Notes under the pieces: model-generated | What the model was told of the DNA's origin: nothing | Seen by the model: the letters and a program-made list of their open reading frames with translations, nothing else | The model's database searches: none | Made by a program: the position numbers and the translations under genes | NCBI RefSeq assembly: GCF_002127325.2 | Contig: NC_035443.2 | Span: 119,998,462-120,062,461 of the forward strand | Length of the DNA: 64,000 bases | From: Helianthus annuus | Lineage: Eukaryota > Streptophyta > Magnoliopsida > Asterales > Asteraceae | Reading direction: 5' to 3' | Shown here: positions 48,579 to 59,629 of the stretch, piece after piece | How positions within the stretch are numbered: position 1 is the first letter of the stretch | How the letters are laid out: each line of letters begins with the position of its first letter

Positions 48579-50818
48579 GACTCCCCCTCAGATGTTGATG
48601 GAGTCGCCAACACACCTTGACTGTAAACTTGTGTCTTCACATCTGCAGTCTAGATCAGTCTCTGGGCTTTCTCTTTCTCTCTATCTTCAGACTCCCCCTC
48701 TCGATTTACTGGTATTCTTTTGTTTTTCAGTAACATCTTCAGGATCGTTGTCTGGCATTCAAACACTCTAATTCTCTTGATCAGATCTCTTGATTCCTTA
48801 AGTTCATCAGCATCATCAGTTTGTCATGATCTTCAGAATCAGAATCTGATCTTCACAGACTTTTAGAATCAAATATCCTGGCTCTATCAAAAATCTTGAG
48901 CTTTAATTTCTGAGATCGAAACCTGGCTACCTGCACAATCTTAACCCAGAAATAAATTTTCTAATTTTATCGCATATCAGATAACTCTGCACCAACATAT
49001 GACTCCCCTCAAAACAATATATGATGAACCACTTGAAGAAGGCTAGATTTAACGAAAACAGTTAGATTTACACAAACACTCCCCCTCAAATACTGTTCAT
49101 CATGTTTAGCACTCGGAATTTTGAAAATCAGTTTTCCAACATCAGTTGTCGAAAATCTTTTTGAATTTTTCAAAATTTATGCTAAAACACACACAAAATC
49201 TTTTTGTATTTTGGAATAAAGAAACTAAAATGCAGAAAAAAACTATTTACAAACAATATTTTTGTGAGTTCGTGCAAGAGGATCATATCAGTTTATGAAA
49301 CAAATCACCAACACCGTTAAGCTTGATTTCATTTTAAGCTTTAAACAATTTACCTAGATTGTCAGTATGTTTGTCCTCTTAAATTCTCAACACAAATTTC
49401 AATTGATTCGAGATACGAGATTAATGTTTTAGAGACTTAAACTTAATTGTGTATCACTCCACTTGAATATACTCCTGTATCCAGATCCCAAATATTCAGT
49501 CTTACAGGTGAGTATACCACAGATGATATCGAGGGGTTAGATGCGAAACCGTGAGAGCTCAGGTCAGAACTTCCGTTCAGCAGAGAGATGACGGTTCGAC
49601 TTTTGGTGGGTCCCCTTTAGAGGATCTTTTTGCATTTCAACAGCAGCGACTATCAATTTTATTGTTTCATCAGCATGCTGAGGGCGAAGCTTATGTTTCA
49701 AAGCTTTAGCATAAAGTATTATCCGGGGACTAGGTCAGTACTTCCATACAGCAGAAGTCCCGGGATAATACCCCAGATATCACTGAGTATAAAGACCTAG
49801 TATCTCAGAATACGGGATCTTTCAAACAAGATTTCGGGGGTTACCCATATATCCATGAATAGTTACCCACGAATTAAGCAAGTTTGATTTAGGTTTATAT
49901 CTCGTTTCAATTTACTAAATGTGCGAAAATCTACTGACACATCCGCAGTAAGATTGTTTAACACTTTTTAACTTTACATTTCTTTAGCGTGCCGTGATAG
50001 TCCACTGATGTACTATCATTTCCTCTTTTTCGCAACAAAACTCATTTTTGAATTTTATCATGTTTTTGGCTTTTTCAAATTTTCAAATGTTTTTGGATTT
50101 TCTGAAATTTCCCTACTCCCCCTAAAATGCAAACACATTTTAAAGAAAATTTGAAAACTTCTAGACTTTTGACCTACTAGAAACATAAAAAGTAAAACAA
50201 ACTATACAGAAACTTGACAACCGACACTGAATCACATCAAATCGCCATTCACTAGGCATAAACAATCTGAACTCCCCCTATCACAAATCATTTTCTCATT
50301 TAGATTTCAAAACACTTAAGTTTGTTTTAATCAAAACGATTTTTCCAGAAAATGAATTTGTGTTGATAACAACCACTTGTAGGTTTATCAATTTTAAAAA
50401 ATGGGGATGTGGTTCATCATCTTGTCTATCTTTTGCCATATATAGTAAATCAAGTACAACTTAATGTCCCTGATTTACCATTTGCCTTTAAGAACCTTCT
50501 GTACCACTTGTAAATGTACTTCAAAGAATACACTTCACAATTTAACCACAAATACCACTTGTGGGATCAAGATTACCACTTGTAGATATCCAAAAACTAC
50601 CACGTGTAGGAATATTACGTCTACATCACCATTATATCAATCAAAATGCCGATTCCTGCTTCGCAATTACCCACCTGGAAGCTCCGGCATAGTCCTTTCA
50701 CCTGCAAAACATCCAAACATGAATCACAATCATTCAAACAAACATATCATAAACTAGAATGATGCCGATTCCTGATCCACGATATAAACTTGGGATCTCC
50801 GGCGTAGTCCTAAGACTA
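48579..50818 (-). other. Conserved non-coding 3' region of element D, with hairpin
   Basis: No coding potential. It holds the family hairpin (arms 49716-49730 and 49757-49771, 14 of 15 paired) and purine-tract-like boxes seen as ACTCCCCCT at about 48580, 48690, 49079, 50115 and 50272. It also has two post-gag stem-loop boxes (50646-50694 and 50762-50809). Confidence 0.82.
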
Positions 50819-53800
50819 TCATGGAAAACAAACATCCATCCAAGTCTTCTCAGACTTGATGGATTTCAACTCCTGAGCAGTTGGGTTGTATGTAGCCTTT
50901 TTTGTGGCGTAAAAATCTTTGACCCCCTTTGCTCTCCCACTCAACATTTTCCCAAATATCTTCTTAACATTCCCGTTGAATGTTTTCTCGACATCAAAAT
51001 CATTCTTTTCTTTGTAAAACTGATTCGAAATTTCAGTTTTTCCCACTTTCTTCTTTACTTCCTCAAACTTCAATGATGGAAATTCCTCATCATTCACTGA
51101 GATCTTTTTCTCAACCTCTGGCTCTTCTGGCTTTGTGGAACCAGATTCATCGCCGACATTTACTTCATCTTTCTTTGCAACCCAGACCTGGTTGTCTTTT
51201 CCTTTCTTCTCATACTTGTTCTTTTGTGAGCATTCACCAACCTCGAATTTTGAATTCTCAAACATTCTAAGTTTTTCAGTAGATGGTTCAACATCAACAA
51301 CTTTCTCTTTCAATTTCTGAGAAACTCCCTGTTTTGCTTTGGCATTCTGTGTACAGTTCCATGCAATGTGACCGACTTCATTGCATCTGTAACAGGTACG
51401 AGTCTCTCTTAGATAACTAATCTCAACTCCATTCTTCTTTCTTTCAGCAAGAAACTCCTGGTTTGATTGTCTCCAGAACGGTTTCTTCTGTTCCTCGTCT
51501 GAGCTTCCACCTGACACAAATTCAAATTTTGTTTTAGAATTTTTCATATTTTTATCATTTTCTGGTGGAATAAAACCTAATCCTTTCTTTTTGTAGCTAT
51601 GATTTTGGTTAGGTTTCTTTTGAAAACCAGAACCAGAATTGTAACCTTTTTTTCTTGTTTAGACGTTGTTGAATTCTAGAAGTATATTTTTTAGGTTTTT
51701 CAAAATTGTTCAAAACTTTTAATTCAGGAATATTAATCTCTACTAGTTTAAAAATTTTGTTGATTACTTCCGTTTTGATGTTCATTATCGGAAACTCTTT
51801 GTTGTAATATAATTTGTCAGAACCATTCAAAGTATAAACAACTTCGAATGTTTCATCATCCAAATTTGCTTTCGATAACAAAAATTCTTTACTGTAACAC
51901 CGTTTGACCGATGAATTTTGACTGTTAACTGACGACTTTGACCCTCCAGACTTAGATTTCGACTCGGACTCCTCATCAGTATCCAACACTTGATCGACCA
52001 CCTTTTTGATTAATTCAGACTCATGATCAGTATCGGACGAGGTAAACGTGACATCGATGTTGTCTGGTAAAACGTCAGTTGTGTCGGTTTTTAACTTTAT
52101 ATTGACTGCTTTCTCAAGTTGCTCCTCATTTGGTTTCCTAGGAGAATACCCATCCCAAATTGGAGGTGGACACTTGTTATAGCTAACAGTCGGTTTCTTA
52201 CCACAGTCTTTCTTCTTCTTTGGCTTCTCGTCTTGAAAAGCTTCCAAACCTACAACAGTTGGGTAAACACGATCAATGAGATAATCAGAAGTAGTATAGC
52301 TTAACAATAACCGTCTAATTCTCTCATTTTCGATCTTTTCAGTTTCCAACTCTTGCTTCCATTTTGCACTCTCTTCGATGTAGAAATTGATCGCTTTTTG
52401 TTTTGACATCAAAGTTGCATTCATCATTGTCAGTGCCTGTTCTCTTTCTGAGTTTGTTGTTTGGAGACCAGTTACTGTTTTGTTCAATATATCGTACGAT
52501 TCTTTCACATAATTGAGGTTAAACAATAACTGCTCTTTCTTTTTCTCATACTCAGCTATGATGTCGTCTTTTGCTGCAAACTCTTTGCAGGCTTTCAAGC
52601 ACTTCTCGCACGGCTTGACAACTTCAACAATCTTCTCAACTTCGATTGTTTTAATAACTTCAACCACCTTTTCTACTTCAATCACCTTCTCTTCTTCTTT
52701 TACAACCTCAGTAATCTTCTCAGCAACATTCTCAACAACTTGAATATCATCTTCAGATTCAGTTTGTTGTTCTTGAGCAGCTCGTTTTTCCTTCAGTTTC
52801 TCCATCCGTTCTGCAAAATATAAATGAAAACTATCAGGAGAAAGATGAGACTTAGCAACATTTATATGTTTTTTCTCATCATCACTGCTGCTGTGATCAG
52901 GTGACTGATCAAACTGAACAGATTTTTCAGAATCACCATCAGAAACACCAGAACCAGACGATGTTTTATCAAATACAACTGGTTTTTCTGAAACAATTTC
53001 ATTCTGTACACTCTCATCAGAACTCGACAAACTCTCATCTAAACCGTCTGAAATTTCTCCAGATCTTTCTGAAATTTCATCAGTACTCTCTGAATTTTCA
53101 TCAGACGATACAAATTTCTCATCCTCACTTCTCACATTCTCTCCGATTGATCTCATCCAAGTAGCAAATAAATTTGGTTCTCGGACGATCTTGGCAATAA
53201 AAGCTTTAAAACTTCCATTTTCATCCACAAACATATCCCAACTAAAACCTTCTGGTAGTTTCTCATCATCTTGATCGATAACTCGTGCTGCAGTGTCTTT
53301 GGATGATATATAATCACTCTAGCTGAAATCTACCAAGCATGCTCTTTTCGGATCTTCAATCCTTCTTCCGTGAGCTGTCTGAGGTTCCTGGGATTGACCA
53401 ACTTGCTGATAAATAGCTTTGCGGTAGTAATCATCTTTCCCGAATGGATTCTGTGCTCCGCTAGCTTCTCTTCCTTTGCACTCCCGCTTGAAATGGCCTT
53501 TCTCCCTGCATCGAAAACAAGTAACTTTAGATTTATCAAAACCTAAAGTAGATACATGAGCGTCAAGAAAGTCATTTCTCCCGGTAATGGTTTTGAATTT
53601 CTCAGCTCGTCTAAGAACACTTGCAAGACACCACTTGATATCCATAAGTTCCATCTCTTCGGCGTCTATTTGATCGTAATCCTCTTTGGTGAGCATAGGA
53701 TTTCCGATCCGACCAGCAACAAGACCCTCATAAGATAACAGAACTGAACCCAGAAGTGCCATGTGGTCTTTCGCAGTGTCTTCAGAGAAGCTTTGACCTT

Positions 53801-54782
53801 CTGGAAGGTTGAGAGCTATGTTGCACTGAATCACGTATCCATTTCCGGTTTTGGTACTCTGAGAATGAAAACTTGTGTTAGTCTCTTTCGGATTCACACT
53901 CGGAAACGATGAAAACCCGCTGCTAATCTTGTTTGAACTCTGATCAGCTCTTTCTGATGAATCACCAGCACTGAAGGCGGTTTGAATCTTTGGACTTCTT
54001 TCAGCTTCAGAAACTGGAACACTACCTTTATAGTACATTTTAATATCCTGTTGACCACTAGAACTGTTCATTCTAGCGATCTTTTGCTGTTCAAGATTCT
54101 GAGCCTCTAATTTTTCAATAAATTGCCCAATTGTCAGTCCGTCATAAACACCCGTGTTTTTCAATATCATCAAATACGTTCCCCACTCTTTCTGAGGTAA
54201 CGCGTCAGCCAATTTATCCACATACTCTTCAGGTTTTTTATCAACACCAATCATTGTTAATGATCTCACTAAGTGACAATATCTTTCAATCAGCGTCTTA
54301 GTATCCTCTCCTGGTAGACTGCTAAAAAGATCAAACTCTTTCTTAAGCAATGCCTTTTTGCATTTAACCATACTCGTACTTCCCTCGAATTTGATTTTAA
54401 GAGCTTCCCATATTGACTTAGCAGTTTTGTCGTGTTCTAACAGAATGAATATATCTTCTTTAATCGCCTGCTGTAACAAACTGATCATCATTTTTTCTGC
54501 TCTGTACATTGCACGTTCTTGATCTGTAAATTCAGATATCTGCTTGATAACATTCACCTCTGTTCTTGGTAACACATACTTCTTCAAGATACATTCCCAT
54601 GATCTAAGATGATTTGCTTGAACCCAGTTTTCAAAACGATCCTTCCACCCGTAGTATTCTTCAATACTCATCAGTTTCGGTGGTTTCTGGGTGGTTCCCG
54701 TCTCATTTTCAAGATTCATGGCTTGAGCAATCGCGGCTGGAGTACTCGGTGTAGCAAATGCGTTGAAAAATTCAGAACTCAT
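50819..54782 (-). pseudogene. gag of element D (one stop, one frameshift)
   Basis: About 1320 codons, the longest Gag of the family here. Start MSSEFFNAFA at 54782. Order: helical UBN2-like domain (about 25-235), Ser-rich linker, LTKEDYDQID signature, knuckle CFRCREKGHFKREC (422-435; nt 53478-53519), Ser/Asp/Glu-rich region, Val/Glu coiled coil, LPDNIDVTF block, basic stretch, second knuckle CYRCNEVGHIAWNC (nt 51353-51394) and tail 'KTWMDVCFP'. Breaks: TAG at 53319-53321, and a one-base gain in an A-run near 51652. Role inferred: particle formation and RNA binding for an element needing enzymes in trans. Confidence 0.93.
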
Positions 54783-54819
54783 GTTGACTTAGCACAATAT
54801 TCAATACAACTGACAGAAA

Positions 54820-55160
54820 AGCGGTTCAATCAGTGAGCAAATAAGCGATCCAGGCAATGTGTTTTGAGCGGTCCAACACAAATGTCAATTAAACGATCCA
54901 CACTTTGTCTGAAAAAGCGATCCCTGATAATCCGAATAAGCGGTTCCTGATCGTTCGAATGAGCGATCCTCAATCGTCCGGATGAGCGGTTCAAGGTGAG
55001 TTGTTCGAGCGATCCAAGATTGTGACGTTCGAGCGATTCAAGAATGTTCGAAAGAGCGGTTCAAGAGGCTACTTTGGAGCGGTCCAGATCAAAAGTGTAC
55101 GAATGAGCGGTTCCAGATGTGATCTAAGAGCGGTTCCTGATGATGTCATTACGAGCGATC
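54820..55160 (-). repeat. Leader motif array of element D, ~23-base spacing
   Basis: Fifteen copies, read on the plus strand as (A/G)AGCG(G/A)T(T/C)C, starting at about 54820, 54843, 54867, 54892, 54916, 54938, 54961, 54984, 55007, 55031, 55054, 55077, 55105, 55128 and 55152. Spacing is almost always 22-25 bases, although the spacers themselves are unrelated. Confidence 0.9.
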
Positions 55161-55299
55161 CATATTTCGAACATGTTTTGACCTATAAAAACTTCGAATT
55201 TTGTCTTCAAACTTTCCAGGGTTTATCTTGATACTATTGCGCACAATCTGTGAAAAATTGAACGAAATTTGACCGTGAAATCTCTCGGAAAAGAGAAAC

Positions 55300-55375
55300 G
55301 AAGGTGTAGAAGTGAGAAACAACACTGAAAACCAGCTATAATCTGCAGAAAACCTCCTCCCAAGCTCTGATACCA
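55300..55375 (-). other. Primer-binding site and leader box of element D
   Basis: Minus-strand TGGTATCAGAGC (55364-55375; initiator tRNA-Met) and leader box ACTTCTACACCTTC (55300-55313). Confidence 0.92.
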
Positions 55376-55377
55376 CT

Positions 55378-55822
55378 TGTAGGATCATTTGCTGACCCGA
55401 ACGAGTCGTTCAGAGGTTATCTTTTGCAATTCAGATGCGGAATAATAAGAAAAGCAAGTAGATATAGCTTGTTCTTCCTTCTAACTATCTTTTGTATTGA
55501 TTAGAAACAGTTTACAGCTCAAACGTCACACCGGCAGAGCTTCGGCGTGGAAAACAACAACTACTTCTATGTGGATCGCTCATGGCCTATATATAGGGAT
55601 CTGGGGCCGCTCATGTGGTCAAGTGACACATGAGCGGTCCAAGCACGTATGAATAAGCGACCCAAGATGACACTAAAGCGACCCAAGATATGTGTGACCC
55701 TAAAAGCGACCCTAGCTATACAAACACCTGTTTTCTCGTATTTCGTGCCCTATGCTATGCAATATGGTATAAGACTTGATCCTAGACACCTAGACGGAAT
55801 CAACAGATGTAGTGCACCAACA
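55378..55822 (-). repeat. 5' LTR of element D
   Basis: 445 bp. TATA box (minus TATATATA, 55588-55595). Upstream of it lie copies of GGGTCGCTT and GGACCGCTC. Confidence 0.95.
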
Positions 55823-55827
55823 GGTCT

Positions 55828-56536
55828 ACTAGTGGGTTTTCATCTAGAGAAAATGGGAAATTGAAACTGTCTATAAGAGTATAAAGAACACCGTTATAAG
55901 TTAAAACCGTTAGAACTTGTAATCATGAAAAAAAATAAGAAAAAAAATGAGCTAGAAACTGAATGAAAGTAGCGCAGGCCTATGTAATCTTGGTTGGGGA
56001 TAGTGACTTTACAACCGGAATACCTCTAGGATGTGTGAAATCGAACTTGCAAATAAAAAAGTACCGAAGCCTAAGTAATCCGAGTTGGGGATAGCGACTC
56101 TACAGCCGGAATGCCTCTGGGTTAGGGAAAGCAACGTCGACGCTCTTTAAAAAAATGAAAAGAAAGAAAAAAATAATGCTGAAAAAAAAGAAAAAAAATA
56201 TTTGATTTTAAATTCTCTTGGTTTTGATATAAGACGGTTGGGAATTGGTCCAGTGATCGTTCCTTTTGTTCTATAAGCTTGAGGCGGGATTAGGTGGACC
56301 GTAGCTTCTAGCGTGAGACCTTAGGTAGATTGACCGCACTTGAACTAAATTTGCATGATAAGGGGCTTAGAACTGAGTTTGGGTTTAAAGGGACAAACAT
56401 ATTTGCAATCGTGGCTAACACAAGTTTTGATTTTAACAAGTATAAATAAGTTTTTGACCCGAGTATTTATCCATCTCTGATTCCGTATGCATAGATTCTT
56501 TTTCAGGGACGAAAAAGGTTTAAGTGTGGGGATATT
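55828..56536 (+). other. 3' non-coding part of element F
   Basis: No pol similarity. It has two ~70-base direct repeats (about 55972-56040 and 56060-56127) sharing 'gttggggatag(t/c)gact' and 'cggaat(a/g)cctct'. It ends with AAGTGTGGGGATATT before the 3' LTR. Confidence 0.75.
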
Positions 56537-58348
56537 TGATGTGTGGTAAAATATACATATTTGTCCCGTGTAAATTGTATAGTTTTTGTATAGTTTTTAT
56601 TTAGTTTTAGTGTTTTATTATATTATTTTGTGTTGGGTCAGGTCCTGGTGCAATTGGAGCGCAAAAAGAGTGGAGAGCCAGTGACCGAATTAAATTTTAG
56701 CAATTTTTCTCGAGTGGGCCGAGTCTGCTATATCTATGGAATAAAATGTTGCTGCCATATATTATATTTCTAAAAAAAAAAGGTTGCATAATATAATAAT
56801 TAGAGGATGAATTTTATATTAAAAAAAAGATGGTGGCTTGATTCTTGAGAGTGGCAATATTCATTACTAGATAACTGGCGGCCATATTATTATTGTGGTC
56901 AATTTTTGGCAGCTAATAAAAAAGAAGGAAGGGCTTTGACCTGTTGACCGAATTAAAGAACTGGGCTGTGGAAAATTGTATAAGCCCAGCGAACCAGTTT
57001 GGTGAATTTGGGGCCTTGAAAATAAAAATAGATGTTGTCATGATATCCTAATTGACTTGGGCACAAAGAAATAGAGATCCCATATATATTTGGACGGCTG
57101 GATATCAGACGAGGGGACTGGACGACAGAAGGCAGCCGCAAAAAGAGAGGAGGCAACTATTGGGCGCAACATTCAAGAGGAGAAGAAACAGTTAGACCGA
57201 GAAGCAAAAGAAGGAAAAAAAGGGAGAAGCTCGGAGTTAAGAAGATTTAAAATATTAAAGCTTTCGGTTAGATGCTATGTTTTATATTTCCAGTTTATTA
57301 GCACTTGAATATTTGACAATGTTTTCTAGACCCGTTTGCTTTAAATTTATTTTTGTTTCGTTCTTGACTATGAGTAGCTAAACTTTTTATGGTTGCCTAG
57401 GGTTGATGAACTAGACGATTTGTTTGAATGAATAATTTTTGGTTTTGAATGAATATGATGATTTACATGTTATAATTTTTGAACCCGATTCTAATTATTT
57501 GTGTGTTGGTATTGATTGGCTTAATAATTTATATGTTGGTTCCATTGCTCTAGATACTTAGAAATATACTTTAGAGCCGGGAGTCAGTCTAGGTTGTAAT
57601 TTTTCGGTCTAGACCTTGAAGGTGAGAAATGTAATTCAAGTTTAATAATTATTAAAACCAATTAATTAAAACGTGCAATCTCTTCTAGAGGTGAGAAATC
57701 TAATCAAGAATTGCTAGGTTATTAGTTGGGCGTTGTTTGACAATTTGGGTGGCCGATAACTCGGGTTCATCTGTTTATTCGCGTCTAGAGTTTCCTAGGG
57801 TCTCGGTGTTCTTAGTTATTTCTGCTTCATAATTTGAGGGTTTTAGTAAATAAATTGCTTTATACCTGATAGTTGTGGGACTTGGTGGTCGATAACTCGA
57901 GTCAGTCCATTTTAGCACTTCATCACTTGTCATACTGTCAGGTTCGGTTTACCTTTCAGGGGTTTATCAGGTTAGGCAGAGTCTTCATTCAGAACCAAGG
58001 TTAGGATTTTATTCATGAGTCTAGGGATTCTTACCTAGGTAACCTATTTTTCTCATACTTGAGTTTCAGTCCAGTCTTTAGTCGCCTGCGCTTGCTGCTG
58101 TTTGATCGTCTATTTAGTTAAATTGCTTTTTAGTTTAAAAAATATTTTTCTCAAAACAAAACCAATTTATTAGGCTAGGGCTCGATAGAGGTTCAGTATC
58201 AAGAGTCGCTAGATTGTGTCCACGGTTCGATACTCGGACTTACTTGTTTTACTACTTACGACCGGTACACTTGCCGGTAGTGTGTGGTTTACGGTTTTTC
58301 CAATTTTTAAAACTTGTTGAATTTAATTAATACATATTTCACACATCA
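56537..58348 (+). repeat. 3' LTR of element F
   Basis: 1812 bp, the more complete copy. Followed by ATGGA (58349-58353), where the B3 exon resumes. Confidence 0.93.
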
Positions 58349-59629
58349 ATGGACGACAACCGAAGGAAATGTTTGGTTAGTATTTTAATCTCGGTTATGG
58401 CGAATTTAGTTTTCTTTATAATATCATGTTAGACAGTTTTTGATTTTAATTTATTTATACATAGGTTCTGCCAAAAAATATAAACAATGGATTAAAGAGT
58501 TTAACTATCCAGTTGGCTTTGTCAAAGTGCGGACAACTAATGGCCAAGTGTTTGAAGTCAAGGTATATGATTTAGGAAACTTCTGTTATTTCTACAATGG
58601 GTGGTATTCCGTAGTTGAAACTTTGAAACTACAATCTGGATCGTGGCTCGTATTTCAGTATGAAGAAGCATTAGAAAGTTTCCGGATATTTTATTTCTAT
58701 GACAATATTGCATTTGCTCCATCTGATTATTTTTACTACAGACCCAATGGCGCTTTTGATAAACCTGATGCTATGGTATGTAGTTCACAATCTGGGTTCA
58801 ATATATTTATTATGGTTTGTTATTTATTGGTTGTTAGTATATGAAATTACTAATATTTATTTTTTTCTCGTTGTAGCATATCAATCGTTTATTTGTACAT
58901 CACAAGATGGACAATACCATTCCAAACTATCCGGTTGTTATTAGAGGTCCTGGGAAGCATAAATTGTTTGTTCGAATGGATGTTATTGACAATCAGCTTT
59001 ACATAACAACTGGATGGGATCGGATTAAGAAGAAATTGTCATTAAGTGATGAGCATCTGCTTGTGTTTGAAATGATTGATCTTCACACTTTTGATAAGCC
59101 CGTTTTCAATTGTTCCAAGGATGCTGCTTAGTGTTGCCACCGGAATTATATGCTGTTGTTAAGGAAAAAGTTGTAGAAGAGGTTATCAGTATTTCTGATG
59201 GTGAAGATGTGGATGACATAACTAAGGGCAATGAAGCTGATATGCTCCCTGTAACCACGAACGACAAAACTATTCCAGTAGTTTTCCGTGTGGACAATCA
59301 TTTTGTAAGTTTCTGTAACCAAAAGGTACTAACAGGACCTTAGGATGTATTAACCATATTATAATACTATCTTTCTTAATATTATTTGTTGTTTGTTACA
59401 GCGCATTAAAAAAGCTCTCGCTAAAAAACTTGGCTTGGATAGGAAGAGGAGTTTAAAGATTGTAGATGCTGCTGGAAATGTTTGGGATGTTCGAGTTGGT
59501 ATCGAGTCTCCTGATGGTCAGTTTTACATAAAAGACATGAAACAGTTTGTGAAGGATAAAAAGATGGTTCCTCGTGAAGAGTTTACCCTTAAGTTCGTCA
59601 TGGGTAAAGGTATTTTCTTGTTTGACTGA

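Larger units (their letters stand above)
48134..55822 (-). mobile_element. Element D: gag-only Copia-like retrotransposon inserted in F
   Basis: GGTCT duplications (48129-48133 and 55823-55827) and 445-bp LTRs differing at only about four positions. Initiator-Met primer site, leader array, gag and conserved non-coding 3' region are all on the minus strand. No pol. It is the youngest family member here by LTR divergence, close to C. Confidence 0.95.
42980..58348 (+). mobile_element. Element F: Athila-like gypsy element with gag-protease only, host of D
   Basis: LTRs TGATGTGTGG...CACACATCA, ATGGA duplication, tRNA-Asp primer site and a gag-protease ORF. Without D it is about 7.7 kb. Downstream of the protease there is only non-coding sequence; no reverse transcriptase, RNase H or integrase was found. 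So F is probably non-autonomous or pol-deleted. Confidence 0.92.
42950..59629 (+). pseudogene. B3-domain gene fragment (three B3-like repeats), split by element F
   Basis: Plant DNA-binding pseudobarrel protein, REM-like. Exons inferred: 42950-42979 joined after F to 58354-58375 (reads ...FLHGRQPKEMF), 58465-58775 (B3 repeat 1, with 'GWYSVVETLKLQSGSWLVFQY'), 58877-59304 (repeat 2, 'LFVRMDVIDNQLYITTGW' and 'LLVFE') and 59402-59629 (repeat 3, ending GKGIFLFD, stop TGA). Introns of 89, 101 and 97 bp have GT-AG ends and fit the phases. Breaks: element F lies in the first visible exon; a one-base frameshift falls near 59095-59110, before 'QGCCLVLPPELY'. No start codon was found upstream. Likely a captured or decayed nuclear transcription-factor gene. 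Confidence 0.7.
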
